64,000 bases of DNA from NCBI GenBank assembly GCA_036852015.1, contig JAANDG010000034.1, forward strand, positions 124,001-188,000, read 5' to 3'. The DNA is from Pelodera strongyloides. Lineage: Eukaryota; Nematoda; Chromadorea; Rhabditida; Rhabditidae. Under the pieces are notes generated by a model that did not search any database, was not told where the DNA came from, and saw only the letters and a list, made by a program, of their open reading frames with translations. Shown here piece by piece: positions 21,106-32,700 of the stretch. Within the stretch, counting starts at the first letter, position 1; each line of letters begins with the position of its first letter. Both the position numbers and the translations under genes were made by a program.

Positions 21106-23996
21106 CTACAACTCAGTATAGTGTGGGTGTTTCAGGTCATAATGTTTGAGATTGAAGAATTCTTCCGCAAATTTCAATCCATTATTCCATTCGACACCAC
21201 CGAATTGGGGCTTGAGCCAGGTGAGAAACTGAAACAAAATTTTGGCTATAATTGTTGGGGATTGTGCCGCACATATGGCCTATGGATGGCGAACCCGCGG
21301 CGGACACCAAGATATGTTCCACAGGTGCGTCAACCGGAGTATGCACTCCGTAAGGGAAGTTTCACCACTATGCGATCCGCATATTGCCGTTGTTATATTG
21401 TTTTAGCTAATGCGTTAGTATAAGCTAAGTGTATTGACTGATTCACTAGGGATATATAATTAATACCACACCTCTTCAGCAGTCTCCTTATGTACGGGAA
21501 GGATCCTCAGGTACTCAAGAGTCACGTCTCCTTGTTTCAAATTATCACGTTTGATCACCTTTTTCACCTAAACTGATGTGACGTTACCATCTTTTTCTGG
21601 CCTTTTTGAGAATACATTTACAAATCGAAGATTTATGTGCTCAAATTCCCAAAAAAATCCGGAATTTTCATGAATTGCTCAAATAAGCGGAAAATAAAAG
21701 TACAGGATAAAATCAAGGAAAGTCAGACGTCAAGATTTAGCTCACGTTTTAGGAAAACATTCCACTTCAAATTCCCTGTCGTGTGACTTACAGTAATCGG
21801 ATAGTCGTCGATAAAAAATGGAAAACTTACAGTATCGAGAAAGTTGTCCGCTCCGGCTTCAATCACTTCCCGAATCTTTTTATCGATCGATTCCTTGTCC
21901 CAATCGTGCTTTCTCGACATTTCATCGATTGTTTTCTCATATTGATCCAAAGCTTCTTCAGTAAACGCACTTTGAATGTCGTTGATAAGACCTGAAGGTT
22001 TTCATGTGTGTCCATTTTCTAACAGTCACCATTTAAGCTAGCCTGACATTGCACCAGCGACATCTACATCCTAGTGTATTAGTATTTTTAAAGCGAAATA
22101 CCGGCCGGTTTTTGAAACGCATCGTGGACAACTGAATTCTTAAGTATTTACGCAAATTTGCTCGAATTTAGCTCGATTTTTTATTCTAATTTATGAAAAT
22201 TTGCATAAACTGTGTAATAATGCTGTTGTACTCGATGTGTTTCAAAAACCGGCCGGTATTTCGCTTTAAAGGGAGAGGCCCACGAGAAAAAAGTTCTCCT
22301 CAATTTACTTGCACAGAATGTCCGGAATTTCAGAAATATTATTGTGAAAACCGCATTTCTTTGCACCTAGAACCACAGAGATATTCCCCGGCAAACAGTT
22401 CGGCCAGGAACCGTAGTCAGAAACGTTTTTACGGTTTACATCCATTGGCATTCTTTCTCTTCATAATAATGGTTAAACGAATGAAGATCATTCATACGAT
22501 TATAACAAGACGTTTCCAATACTATAATGGCCTAAATTCGCAAAAATTGTTCCTGACTACGGTACCTGACCGAACTGTTTGCCGGGGAATATCTCTGTGA
22601 GTTCTAGGTGCAAAGAAATGCGGTTTTCACAGTAATATTTCTGAAATTCCGGACATTCTGTGCAAGTAAATTGAGGAAAACTTTTTTCTCGTGGGCCTCC
22701 CCCTTTAACAATGGAGCACATTGAGATTTTGCTACATGATGTACCAGCTTAGGTTACCCAAAACCCAAAATGTTCAGCTACACTCTAATTAAACAATTAC
22801 CAGAAGCAGTGTAATCTTTCCAATTCTCGTTGATGTACTTTTCGATTGACTCGATAATCTAAAAAAAAAAGATTCTCGTAAGACGGGCACCAAAAATTTG
22901 TATAAGATACATACGATATGCACATCATATGCAAATTTACCAAACTAGGTACAATACTGCTTTAAATTTTACTTTTCCCTTTTATGTTCTACTGGTTTAT
23001 ACAGTGACCAGCCGTTCGAAGAGCCCTACGGGCTCTTCTCCGACTGGAGGAATCGGCCATCGGCCGATTGTTTCCCTATTTAAAAAAAGAATTGCTAAAA
23101 CATAAAAAGTTAACTCTCGTCTCTTTCTCTTCCGTGCCACTTACATTCTGTTTGCGGAAACGTATACTAATCAGTTTGGATCTCCACTCGTCTAATGCTA
23201 GCATGCAAATTTGCCACTGAAGGGCTCTATGTAGAGCAGATTGTTACTCTTGTGATAAGCTAGCATAGCTCAACCGGTAGAGCGTTGGACTGTGAATCGA
23301 AAGGTTGTGCGCTGCTGTGGGTTCGAATCTCGCCAGCGATAAAGATTTTGTATGCTCTTCCGATCGAAGAATTTTTCTTTATGAAGGGATTTCGTTGTGC
23401 ACATAAAAACAAACCCGTGACAAACTCTTCTCCTTTATATAATAAGATACTCACAAAAACATTAGACATTACATACAGTATATATGTTTTTCTTGAGTGT
23501 TTCATTGGGCAAATCAACCATAGAAAATAGAAACCTTATTTATTTGATCACAATCAAATTTGTCCGTGATATACGTTTGGATCGAAGCACAATGTTCATC
23601 TGGAGTAGAAGATCGACAGGAAGTTATCAGGCAAACCAATAGAATGGAAACACTGAAAGGTAAAGGTAAAGAACAATCTTGGCTTGATTTATTAAATAGC
23701 CAATATGGGTTGGGCAGGAATTTTTTATGTTCGTACCAAGAGACTAGTACGTATGTATGAGGATTATTTTGAGCGCACTTTGCTGGACAATTACCCTTTT
23801 TGCACTCCGGACCAATCAATCCACCACTTTATCACCCAATATTATTGAAATAGAACACTACTTTTTGTATTCCAAATTTTTATTATCCCTTATAGAAAAT
23901 AAAGAAACATAAAAACAGACACTAGTTCAGGTGTTCAGGTGAACCAGTCCCTTTAAATTATTTAAAAAAAACCTCTTCTTACCTTTTCCAGTGCAT
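21106..23996 (-). CDS. Small secreted protein of unknown family, cargo of the long-TIR element
   Basis: Six exons join in phase: 23983-23996, 23535-23652, 22801-22858, 21831-21991, 21472-21567 and 21106-21228, giving 189 aa and no internal stop. The start is the ATG at 23996. An acceptor (TTTGCACAG) lies about 31 bp upstream, which suits trans-splicing, and the right TIR begins only 105 bp upstream. Residues 1-17 (MHWKSVSILLVCLITSC) form a textbook signal peptide. The remaining ~170 residues are charged and helix-prone (KSIDKK/REVIEAGADN-like, LEYLRILPVHKETAEE), with few cysteines (12, 17, 26 and 39) and no membrane segment. The C-terminus is aromatic-rich and ends KHPHYTEL. I do not recognise the family and assign no function. 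The introns hold a family-A MITE, a family-C MITE, part of family E and a SINE, yet no exon is interrupted. Confidence 0.8.
22088..22269. repeat. TTAA-flanked palindromic MITE, family A, copy 3
   Basis: Left TTAAAGCGAAATACCGGCCG, right CCGGCCGGTATTTCGCTTTAA. It lies inside the exon-22801/exon-21991 intron of the cargo gene. Its right TTAA (22266-22269) is also the left TTAA of the next element. Confidence 0.88.
22266..22708. repeat. TTAA-flanked palindromic MITE, family C, copy 2
   Basis: Begins TTAAAGGGAGAGGCCCACGA and ends GTGGGCCTCCCCCTTTAA. It is palindromic along its length and closely similar to 6750-7207. It directly abuts the family-A copy to the left. Confidence 0.88.
22884..22965. 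repeat. Partial family E palindrome (half element)
   Basis: Matches the right half of 11549-11724: GGCACCAAAAATTTG, GCACATCATATGCAAATTTA and ACTAGGTACAATACTGCTTTA. Only one arm is present. It lies in an intron of the cargo gene. Confidence 0.65.
23007..23450 (+). repeat. tRNA-derived SINE-like element with two 5' hairpins, copy 2
   Basis: Same structure as 3027-3426: the ~40-nt hairpin beginning CCAGCCGTTCGAAGAGCCC, then AATCGGCC/GGCCGATT, then a spacer, and a tRNA-like part at 23259-23340. That part has box-A-like TAGCTCAACCGG, an anticodon-like loop CTGTGAA and box-B-like GGTTCGAATC. The end reads CTCTTCTCCTTTATATAATA. It is longer than copy 1 in the spacer before the tRNA-like part. It sits in an intron of the cargo gene, in antisense orientation to it. 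Confidence 0.75.
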
Positions 23997-24100
23997 GATT
24001 GCGTTCGAAATTATTTTAGTTCTGTGCAAAATTACAAAATTGTTTCGGCAAAAATTCTGAAAAGCAGCAATTTCAACAATGCGTGGCAATCTTATTATAT

Positions 24101-25552
24101 AAAGTTGGGAGCTTTGTTTGTTTGTTTGTGCGTTTGTTTGAATGTACGTTTGGATGATGTGCGTTACGCTCAGGTTGTAGGATTGGTTCAGTAGTTCACG
24201 TTCCCGTGCACTGAGCCATCTCACTTCCCGAGCGCCCCTCTCACAAACGTCCAAAAAAGGCTGCATATGTGGAATATGTGTGCTGTATCGTTCGGGCGTT
24301 TCTGCGGCACAAAGGGTTCAAAGAACACTCACAGGCACAAAACTCAAAGAACGACCAATTTTGAAAACTTGAAATCACGCTTTTTCGTCTAATGCTTTAT
24401 TTACTCTTATTTTACAAAAATTTTCCATTGCCTTTCAACGTGAGATTATCCTCACCTTGAGCAACCTACGAGAATCCAGCCCTGAGCTACGCACTCACAG
24501 ACTGTACTCACTGCATATACTCACCAACGCCATTGCGGATGGCTCACACGAATGCCACACAAAAGGTTGCATTATACTCCAAGGAAGCGGAGTATCGGCC
24601 GAGCGATAATGTTCAAGGAACATCCACTTGCTGTGCAACGCCATTGTGGAGCGCTCACATGAGCACCACACAAAAGTTTGCATGTACACCAAGGGCGCGG
24701 AGTACATGCCGAGCGATAGAGTTCAAAGAACACCCACTGCAGGGCACCTCCACTGCGGAACGCCCAGTGAACGCTACAAAGGCTGCATATACAGAATGCT
24801 TGCGGGGTATCGTTCGAGCGATTGTGCGGCAAGTAGGCCGAGATCCCTGTTCCATGCAATTCAAGAAGCATATTCGCAATTATAATAATTCCCTGTCAAT
24901 GGCATCGATGTGTGCTCAACTTGATGTTCCCCGTGGCGCCGGTCCTTATTTAGGAGGAATATAGTCAACAGAAACTAAGTTATATCCCCGTGTTTGATAT
25001 TGGTGTAGGTTTCAAAAGGAAAAATAACAAAAGTGAAACCATTTCCTTCAGACAAATGTTTGCTTCTAACTTATATAGCCCAGCGAAACATTGCGGACGT
25101 ATCATCCAGGCACATTCCTTTTTTTAGGATTTGAAATTTTTTCGATATTGTAGAGTCCAGCAAGCTGCAGACAATTTAGGAGGAATACAGTTAACAGAAA
25201 CTAAGTTCTAACCCGTGTTCAATATTGGTATGGGTTTCAAAAAGAAAAAGAAAGACTGGAGACTCTTTGGATGGAAATGTTTCCTCCTAACTTATATAGC
25301 CCAGAGAAACATTGCGGCGTATCAGCCACGCGATATTAAGCTGCTTTTAGGCTTTGGCAATTTTTTCGATGTCCTAGAGTAGAGCAAGTTGCAGACAATT
25401 TAGGAGAAATATAGTCAACAGAAACTAAGTTCTTTCCCCAGGAAACTATTCTTGCGAGAAAGAGTTGCCTCTACTTATAGATTGAGCCCAGTGAAACATA
25501 GCGACCATCAGCGAATATTGAAAAGACGCCTCAGGCGGCGGTAGCCGACTGG
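24101..25552 (-). repeat. Right terminal inverted repeat of the 6.57-kb element
   Basis: Inverse of 18981-20300, about 130 bp longer. The extra length comes from a repeated module near 24960-25230 that contains TAGGAGGAATATAGTCAACA and TTATATAGCCCAGCGAAACA, which also occurs further out. The region 24500-24835 mirrors the tandem ~105-bp units of the left arm. Open frames crossing it on both strands follow those units and are not convincing genes. Confidence 0.82.
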
Positions 25553-25554
25553 TA

Positions 25555-26790
25555 CTACATAATGACACGTAAGCAGAAACACTTCATTATTCTAAAAAAC
25601 TGCATATATTCATTTATCCATCAACTCATTTCCGAATACGCTAATTAGACGTATCGTATGTTGCCGTAAAGCAGTATGGCACGCGGTCTGTGAAGATATG
25701 ATCGATAGTTGCATTTCCGGCTCAGTACACATATTTCACAGACCACGTCGCATACCGCTTCAACGTAACCGGAATAGTCTCAGAATGAGGATCACAGCAT
25801 ATGAGCTCTAATGCACACTAGTTTGGTAGAGGTATACATATGGTCGGTATGCAATGCCTCGTCGCCTCGTGTATATAGCAACCAAGCGTGTTGCTTAGAA
25901 ACAAACGAAATTCAGTAGGTCTTCCGGGGAACTGACATTTTAGAATTTGGAGGGCCATTTAGTCTGAATCATAGGGTTAGGTCATCCTTAGCACTATCCT
26001 TGGTTTTAAACAGCCTAAAGTTAAAATATTTATTCAATTCAGAGTTCACCAAAGGCACATTCAACAGTGACTGACACGATCGCGGTAGATCAAATAAGCA
26101 AATTATTTACAAAAATTGGCAATATATTATGATGTTGGTGGTGCACCCTTGCCCTTGATGTACACTTACACAATCTGACACAACTACGGTGAAATCTTCC
26201 GCCTAAAGGACTTTTGAACTGCAGAATCCAGGCACGTTTTGATACAAAGGGAAATATACAAACAACAACTATTATTTCTCATACAAGCTTAAAAATAAAA
26301 TGTGGCAAGACAGTTATGTTTATAGTTGATATGCATAAATAACATACCGCATCCTACGAAGCTTCAAATGTCTAATTTGATCGGGGTACTCCGTACTCTA
26401 CACCTATACTTACATTTCGCAGAGGGACAATTGCTCCAAAACAATAAAATAAATGCAAAAAAAAAATGGGCTTGAAATGAACATGTGGGCCGCTAATCAA
26501 TATGAGAATATTTGCTTGTCAATGTTGATTTAGTGAATCAATTCCCTTCTATGGTCTTATGACACAAGGTGACGGCAAAATATTATTTGAAGTGATGAAT
26601 GGCAGGGGTACAATGTATAATCCTAAGCCTAAGACATACTAGTGGTAAGTACTAAGTATTTCGACCCTAATTAATCAGTCCATTGTGATACCAATCCTAA
26701 GATACACTAGCGGTAAGTACTAAGTTCTTTCAGTCCATGATACAGTCTCTAACTTCTTCCGATTGGATTGCGCATGATACTAAGCACATC
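25555..26790. other. Spacer between the long-TIR element and the TBC gene
   Basis: Contains a short family-B-like palindrome at about 25668-25763 (GTAAAGCAGTATGGCACGCG / CGTCGCATACCGCTTCAAC). There is also a direct repeat of about 38 bp with TAAGTACTAAGT at 26622-26662 and 26692-26728. No coding exon was found. Confidence 0.6.
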
Positions 26791-29700
26791 CTAATTCCTT
26801 CTGAATGGATTATGCATCGATTTTGCTTCATTCCTTTCTGTTCCCAGCGAATCCAACATTGCTTTGCTTTTCCTTAACATTGCTCGCTTTTTAGACGATT
26901 GAGGCGATATCTAAATAATTTACGTTATCGATTAATTTTTATAAAATAAAAAAGCTTGCAGAAAAAGAATTTGGGCTATTCAGTACGTCCCAATTTCTTT
27001 CGCCAACAAGTATATCAATTCGTTCTATATATTTATTAAATTTCCCAGCGAAATGCCGGCCCGTCTTTGAAACACATTGAGTAGACCAGCATTCTGATGC
27101 AGCTTATTCAAATGAACATACATTAGAATAAAAAATCAACCTAAATCCGAGCAAATTAGCACAAATACGTAGGAATTCAGTTATCCACGATGCGCTTCAA
27201 AAACCGGTTGGTAATTCGCTTTAATTCTTCAGATGAGAGGAGTGAAAATTGCTCACCTTTTGTCTGTTTTGTGGCATTCTTGCTTTTCTGTCCAATTCGC
27301 CACTTAATTTCCGATTGACTTCATTTTCATCGTCAAAAGACACAGAAGAAGATGAAGACGATGGACGACTGAAAGAAATTATTTGAAAGAATTTTCATTG
27401 GAAAGACCAAAATATATTTAATTTAAAGGGAAGTGGATACCCCCGATATTACTATGAAAAGAAGTGTATGCGCACGTATTTTTGAAAAATCCCTATATGC
27501 CCGACGCTAATCATAGGGCATATATCGGGTTTTCAGTCGGGGTGCGGTACTAGGGCAAATTAAATGTTAAATTAGCTAATCAAAGGAGTAAATCCACTGT
27601 CAGGTGTTGAGATAGCAGTCCTTAAAATGTTTTCAAGCTGGAAGGCTGAAATTTATGTGTTTATTTTGCTTCCATACCTGTCCTCGTCTCCGACTTTCTC
27701 TCTCTATCTCTATCTCCATGTATCTCTCTCTTTCTCTCACCTCTCTCCATTCCCTTCCTCTCTGCTTGGTGAACTCGCAGTCGATTCCCTCCCAGAATCC
27801 CTCAATTCTGGTTTTTGTGGAGTGGTCAATCTTCCCGACGAAGTGGTGGGAGCCTAATAGAACTGTGGATGAAATGGTGATATGCAAATATGGGAATGGA
27901 ACGGCCAGTATATAATATTGTTTGTTGCACCAGCATGCCAGTAACATACCGCTTCAGAGTTTTAAGTTATTGTCGAACGATATTATTATTATTGTTATTG
28001 TTAGGCCTGATGACAAATATTTTCTAAATATGAACCTGTTGGGTGAAAGTAGATGGAGTCGATGTGGCCGCTGATCTCGTGTTATTTTTGTTCACTTTCT
28101 CATTTTCTTGCGATCTTTTATCAAGAATACACATTGGTGCCGAGCTATGTCCAATCTGCCTCTTCATTGACTGAAAATGAATATATTCGGTTTTATTTAA
28201 AGAGAAGCACCGGTCGGTTATTGAAACACATCGAATGGATCAGCATTCTTATGTAGCCTACGCAAAGGAACATAAATTAGCATAAAAAATCGAGCTAAAT
28301 TCGAATAAATTAGCATAAATACGGAAGTATTCAGTTGTCCACGATGCGTTAAAACCGGCCAGTATTTCGCTTTAATATAAATACCTTGTGGACCCCTGTA
28401 TGTCCGATAGACGATAGAAGGTTTAGCCCACACTTTGTATATTTTTGAATCTTCGCTGAGCACATAATAAATATTCGATGTACAAATAAATAATAAGAAA
28501 ACGATTTGAAGTAACCCGTACTTTTAAGTCAGTCGGTCCTGTCGGTTGCACAATGGTCGGCGAGAGAGCCAATGCCCCACCACTAATAGTAGTTGGTGGT
28601 TCAACTCTGTAAGTACGGTAATATTAGACACTTCGTACAAAAACCAGAGACCGTATACGTATTCACCAACACGAACACGCAGGGAGCCCTCCCTGGCCTC
28701 CCAACCAAGGGAGCTGAAGAGAGCGCGGGAGCAGAAGATATTCAGAGCGCTCGCGACCCTAGGGAGGGCTCCCTGTGTGTTGGTGTATACGGCCTCTGGA
28801 CAAAGTTGTGTGGATGCGTCGAAAGAGACAGCACCCGTATTTATAAGTAGTGCACGACCTTTTACTCGATGGGACCGGATTTGCACTTGTTTTTCAACTA
28901 TACGTACCATATTGTTTTATCACTTTATTTGTGCGTTACAATAAGCACTGGTTCACTACCGGATGTACCAGTGTATAAGATTAATAAAATTCAGTGAAAG
29001 ATTGGCGCGTGTATCTCAAATGCCAAAAACAGAAATAGAGGATGTTATTATAAGGAAATGGTTGTGATTGATTGATTGTGATAACTGAACGTACCCTTCC
29101 TGACTGGCCATCTGATGTCCCATGTACAGATGATTGAAGACAGTCGTCTGTGATTCATTCCGAAAGAGAGGATTCTGTACAACACATTTCGACTTTGCAC
29201 ACGACATCGCTCGCTGGCCGTGATCGTAGGCAGCTGAAATATACGCATTAAAAAAAAAAGATAATTCAGAGTGTTGTGAGCTTCTTTAAATCGAAATACC
29301 GGCCGGTTTCTGAAACGCGTCGCGGACAACTGAATTCTTATGTATTTATGCTGATTTGCTCGAAATTAGGTCGATTTTTTTATCCTAATTTATGTTCATA
29401 TCTAGTCATAAGAATGCTCGTCTATCGATGTGCTTCCAAAACCGGCCGGTATATCGCTTTAAGCTACTCCTGATGAACCGTACGTGGGACATGCAACGCT
29501 ATGGAGCAGAAGTCCCGTTAGCCAATCTCCTCGGAAATCCCACTATTTCGTACTTGAATACTTGCCTTACGGATGGTTGGCCTTGTTTGAATGTGAAGTA
29601 AAGTAATTTATACTCATTTGAAAAGGTGCATTGTATAGTAGTCAAGTGCCGCTTACTCTTCAGTATCAAGGAGGCTTGTTTCTGTCGCTGCCGCATCAGC

Positions 29701-32700
29701 TGATATTGTTTCTGAAGAAGTTGGAGCTCTTTCTTGGGTTCATCCTTCTTTCGACGTGGGGAACCTAACGGAAATAAATATATACATAATGAATTCCATT
29801 ATATAAAACAACATTTTTGTATTCATGGCAACTAGTACGACTAATAATTGGGTGGTGTCATTCCGTGCCCTTACGGAATGGCACAAAATTAGCATATGAT
29901 ACATGGAAATGCGGTTATCTCACAAACCACGTGTCATACCGCTTTGTTGATTAGTCCGCACTTACACGTCGTCGACACCGTATCCTCATCTGAAGTGTCA
30001 TCACTGAGGATAACTTTGACACTCTTCTGGAAAAGTTTGAAGTTATCGGACAGAGGTTGGATATTCCACGTGTACTTGTCGCGAAGTTCTGCCAAACCAG
30101 GGTAGGGGAACTCGGACATCGAATAGATTACCTGAAAATGAGAGGGATCAGAGATAGAGAGACGTTGAATAGATCACCTGAAAGTAAGAGGGATCAGAGA
30201 TAGAGAGAGACACCAAATGGATGAGACTTTGAATGTTAGAGACGAGATAACATGAAGGAAAACTCGCCTGTGATTACCGTTGGACGTTGAAATGTATTCA
30301 GTAAAACCGTACCTATTTTACGTCACTCCTTGCAATTAGTATCTTCCTTCTCTCTCTAAATATCTCTATCTATCTATCTATCCCTCTCTCTCTCTCCCTC
30401 TCTCCCGATGTACGTGCCAAGAAAAACCTACAGTAATCAAATTATCCTCGTCCGCCTTTTTCATTTCTTGCAACTGTTTGCACAATGTTTCCATTAAACT
30501 GTAAAATTCGTCGGCGTTTCTCGTTTTCGCAATTTTCCTGAAGAAAGTAATTCATATTGCGGTGTGAAACAAGGCTTTTACCCAGGCCTTGCTCCAACTA
30601 TCTTGTGTATGGTGTAGTGTTGTGCATTGTGCAAAAAATAGAATATATGAGCACAATATTTATGTCCCTGTTAATACCATCTATTGTTAGGACATAGGGC
30701 ACACTGACTTGTTAGTTGGGCCGCGGCGCGTCATTGATAGAGAGAGAGAGAGCGCCGCGACAACTGTCATGCTATAGAGACCCAGAGAGGATGTAAGGAG
30801 TAAACAGCTGATTGTGATAAAAGTTGATATTGATAGAAATAGCTGAGCACATCCATTACAGCGGACAATATTCGGAGTCATAACCAATTGAACACTGTGT
30901 ATTGATCACCTTTATAAAGGAGCACGCGTAAGATATCTATCTATTTACCTCGACAACTTGGCCCAGATGGCCAATGAGGTCCTGAGAAGAACTTCCGATC
31001 CCTCCAACATGACGGCGTCCCACAGACGGTATACTGTAGAAGAGGGAAGGCAAGTTGCATAGAGAGTCAGCAACCAATTCATGGAGAACACGTTCAGAAG
31101 TGGGGGTTCATATTGATTTTCTGGAATCGGTACTCCTTGTATGTTAAAATTGATGTGGGGAATAGAAGGAACAAACATGTGACGTCGGTACTGTGACTTA
31201 CAGTAGATCGTCTGACAAGTTACGTGCTACAGTAGAATACCCAAAACGTCGATAGACCCGTTATCACCCTTGTATGGGATAATGAGTAGACGCAACTAAA
31301 GTACAGCTAGAAAACCATCTATAGTAAGCTGCCTCACCCGACATTTTCTGTAATTTCTCCATGTGTTCGATCGTCGATGGAAGTCTCTGATGTAGAAGGT
31401 CTCTTAGAACGATCATATCCACAGAAAGGGCTCGGAGTGACTGGTCGAAGTAGCCACACGGAAGGACTTGTTCGAGAAGGAAGAACAAAATCTGGAAAAT
31501 AAATATCTGCTATCATACATGAATAGCACTAAATGTTCATTTGTGCACTAACAATAAGTAAGGCAATATGAAAAAGGCACAAATTACAAACCAGTAACCG
31601 TTTGATCAATTTACGGCCGGCGCAAACGGAAAATAAATGATCTGCTTGAGGATGCAGTACCTGTTTTACAATCTCGGGCGCGCGGCGCTGTTGTGGCTCC
31701 GCAGAAGCGTGCCACTAGCTGTTGATGCGATTAGAGCTAATCATTTTCAATTTGGCCCCGAACCATCATTACTAGCAATGCATACCCCTAATATTCTCCA
31801 CAAGCAAACTTCAAATGCTCACCATAAGAGCTTTATCCGCCTTATAATCGACGACTTGTAGAATGAGAGCGGCTATCACATTGAATCCCTGGCAGTAACC
31901 GACATCTTTGTTATATCTCGCATAACCTACAAAAAAAGCATTTGCAATAAAAGTAATAAGTATTACTATTATGAGTATAATTACTTATATCGATCTCTTA
32001 AATACAAAACTTGTTGTATAACCTGTCTTTTGATCCCTCAATAGTCCCTTTTTTGTATGGAATGAACGGCTATACTGATATACAATTCACATACTTTTAA
32101 AAATCCTAACAAAAAAATCAAGAAGACAGTAAAGAAGCAGACAGACAAAATGTTTACGCCTCCATCTCAAATCGCACAGAAACTCTGACGAATAATGACG
32201 AAAATAAGACTTATTGAGGCCGATGGGGATACTGTAGGAAAATCCGAAAGAGAGAGAGGGAGAGAGATATTACCGTAGCGCAATTAGGAGTACGGTAGGC
32301 GATACGAAAATTGCAATTACATAGGAAACGGAAAACACCAAAAAAACACGGAACATGATCATCGAAAAACCCGCTCATGATCCGTGCTTTTTTCGAACAT
32401 AATCGACGATTTTCTTATGTATTATTTTTCAGATTTTAGTAATAACCCGTGTTTTTTTGGTGCAGACACCAAATAAGCACGGAACTTGGTCGAAAAAAAC
32501 ACGGATCATCAGTGATCGGTGTTTTTTTGGAGCATGTTCGGGTTTTTCGTTGTGTTTTTTCACAAAACCCGTGTTTTTTTCGTGTTTCCGTTTTCCTGTG
32601 TACCCACCTAGCAACACTCTTCTCAGTTGCAATTGTTCCTCGACATCACTGAAACCTTCCCAACCAGTCCGATGCAAATCCTCAATTATTTACATTCAAA

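Larger units (their letters stand above)
18981..25552. mobile_element. 6.57-kb DNA element with very long terminal inverted repeats, carrying a secreted-protein gene
   Basis: The left end starts CCAGTCGGCTACCGCCGCC and the right end finishes with its inverse GGCGGCGGTAGCCGACTGG. Both are flanked by TA (18979-18980 and 25553-25554), consistent with a TA target-site duplication. The inverted repeats run to about 20300 on the left and begin at about 24101 on the right. Similarity is interrupted by small deletions and by a duplicated block in the right arm, around AACTTAGTTTCTGTTGACTA and CTGGGCTATATAAGTT. The inner ends meet at AAAGCTCCCAACTTT and AAAGTTGGGAGCTTT. No transposase is visible, so the element is non-autonomous or of a type I do not recognise. 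Its 3.8-kb core holds a phase-consistent gene (21106-23996, -) plus later insertions at 22088, 22266 and 23007. Confidence 0.85.

Noticed and set aside
21723..21830. Extension of the cargo exon (VSFPFFIDDYPITV...)
   Set aside because: The frame stays open, but a consensus donor GTAAGT follows ACT at 21831 and the next exon fits by phase, so this part is most likely intron.
24495..24964. Overlapping ORFs of 70-143 aa on both strands in the right TIR
   Set aside because: They follow the tandem ~105-bp units, occur in several frames on both strands, and are not conserved between the two arms.
28524..28944. Paired 128-132 aa ORFs on opposite strands
   Set aside because: They result from the family-H palindrome. 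Only the minus-strand segment 28522-28606, in a different frame, is used as a TBC exon.
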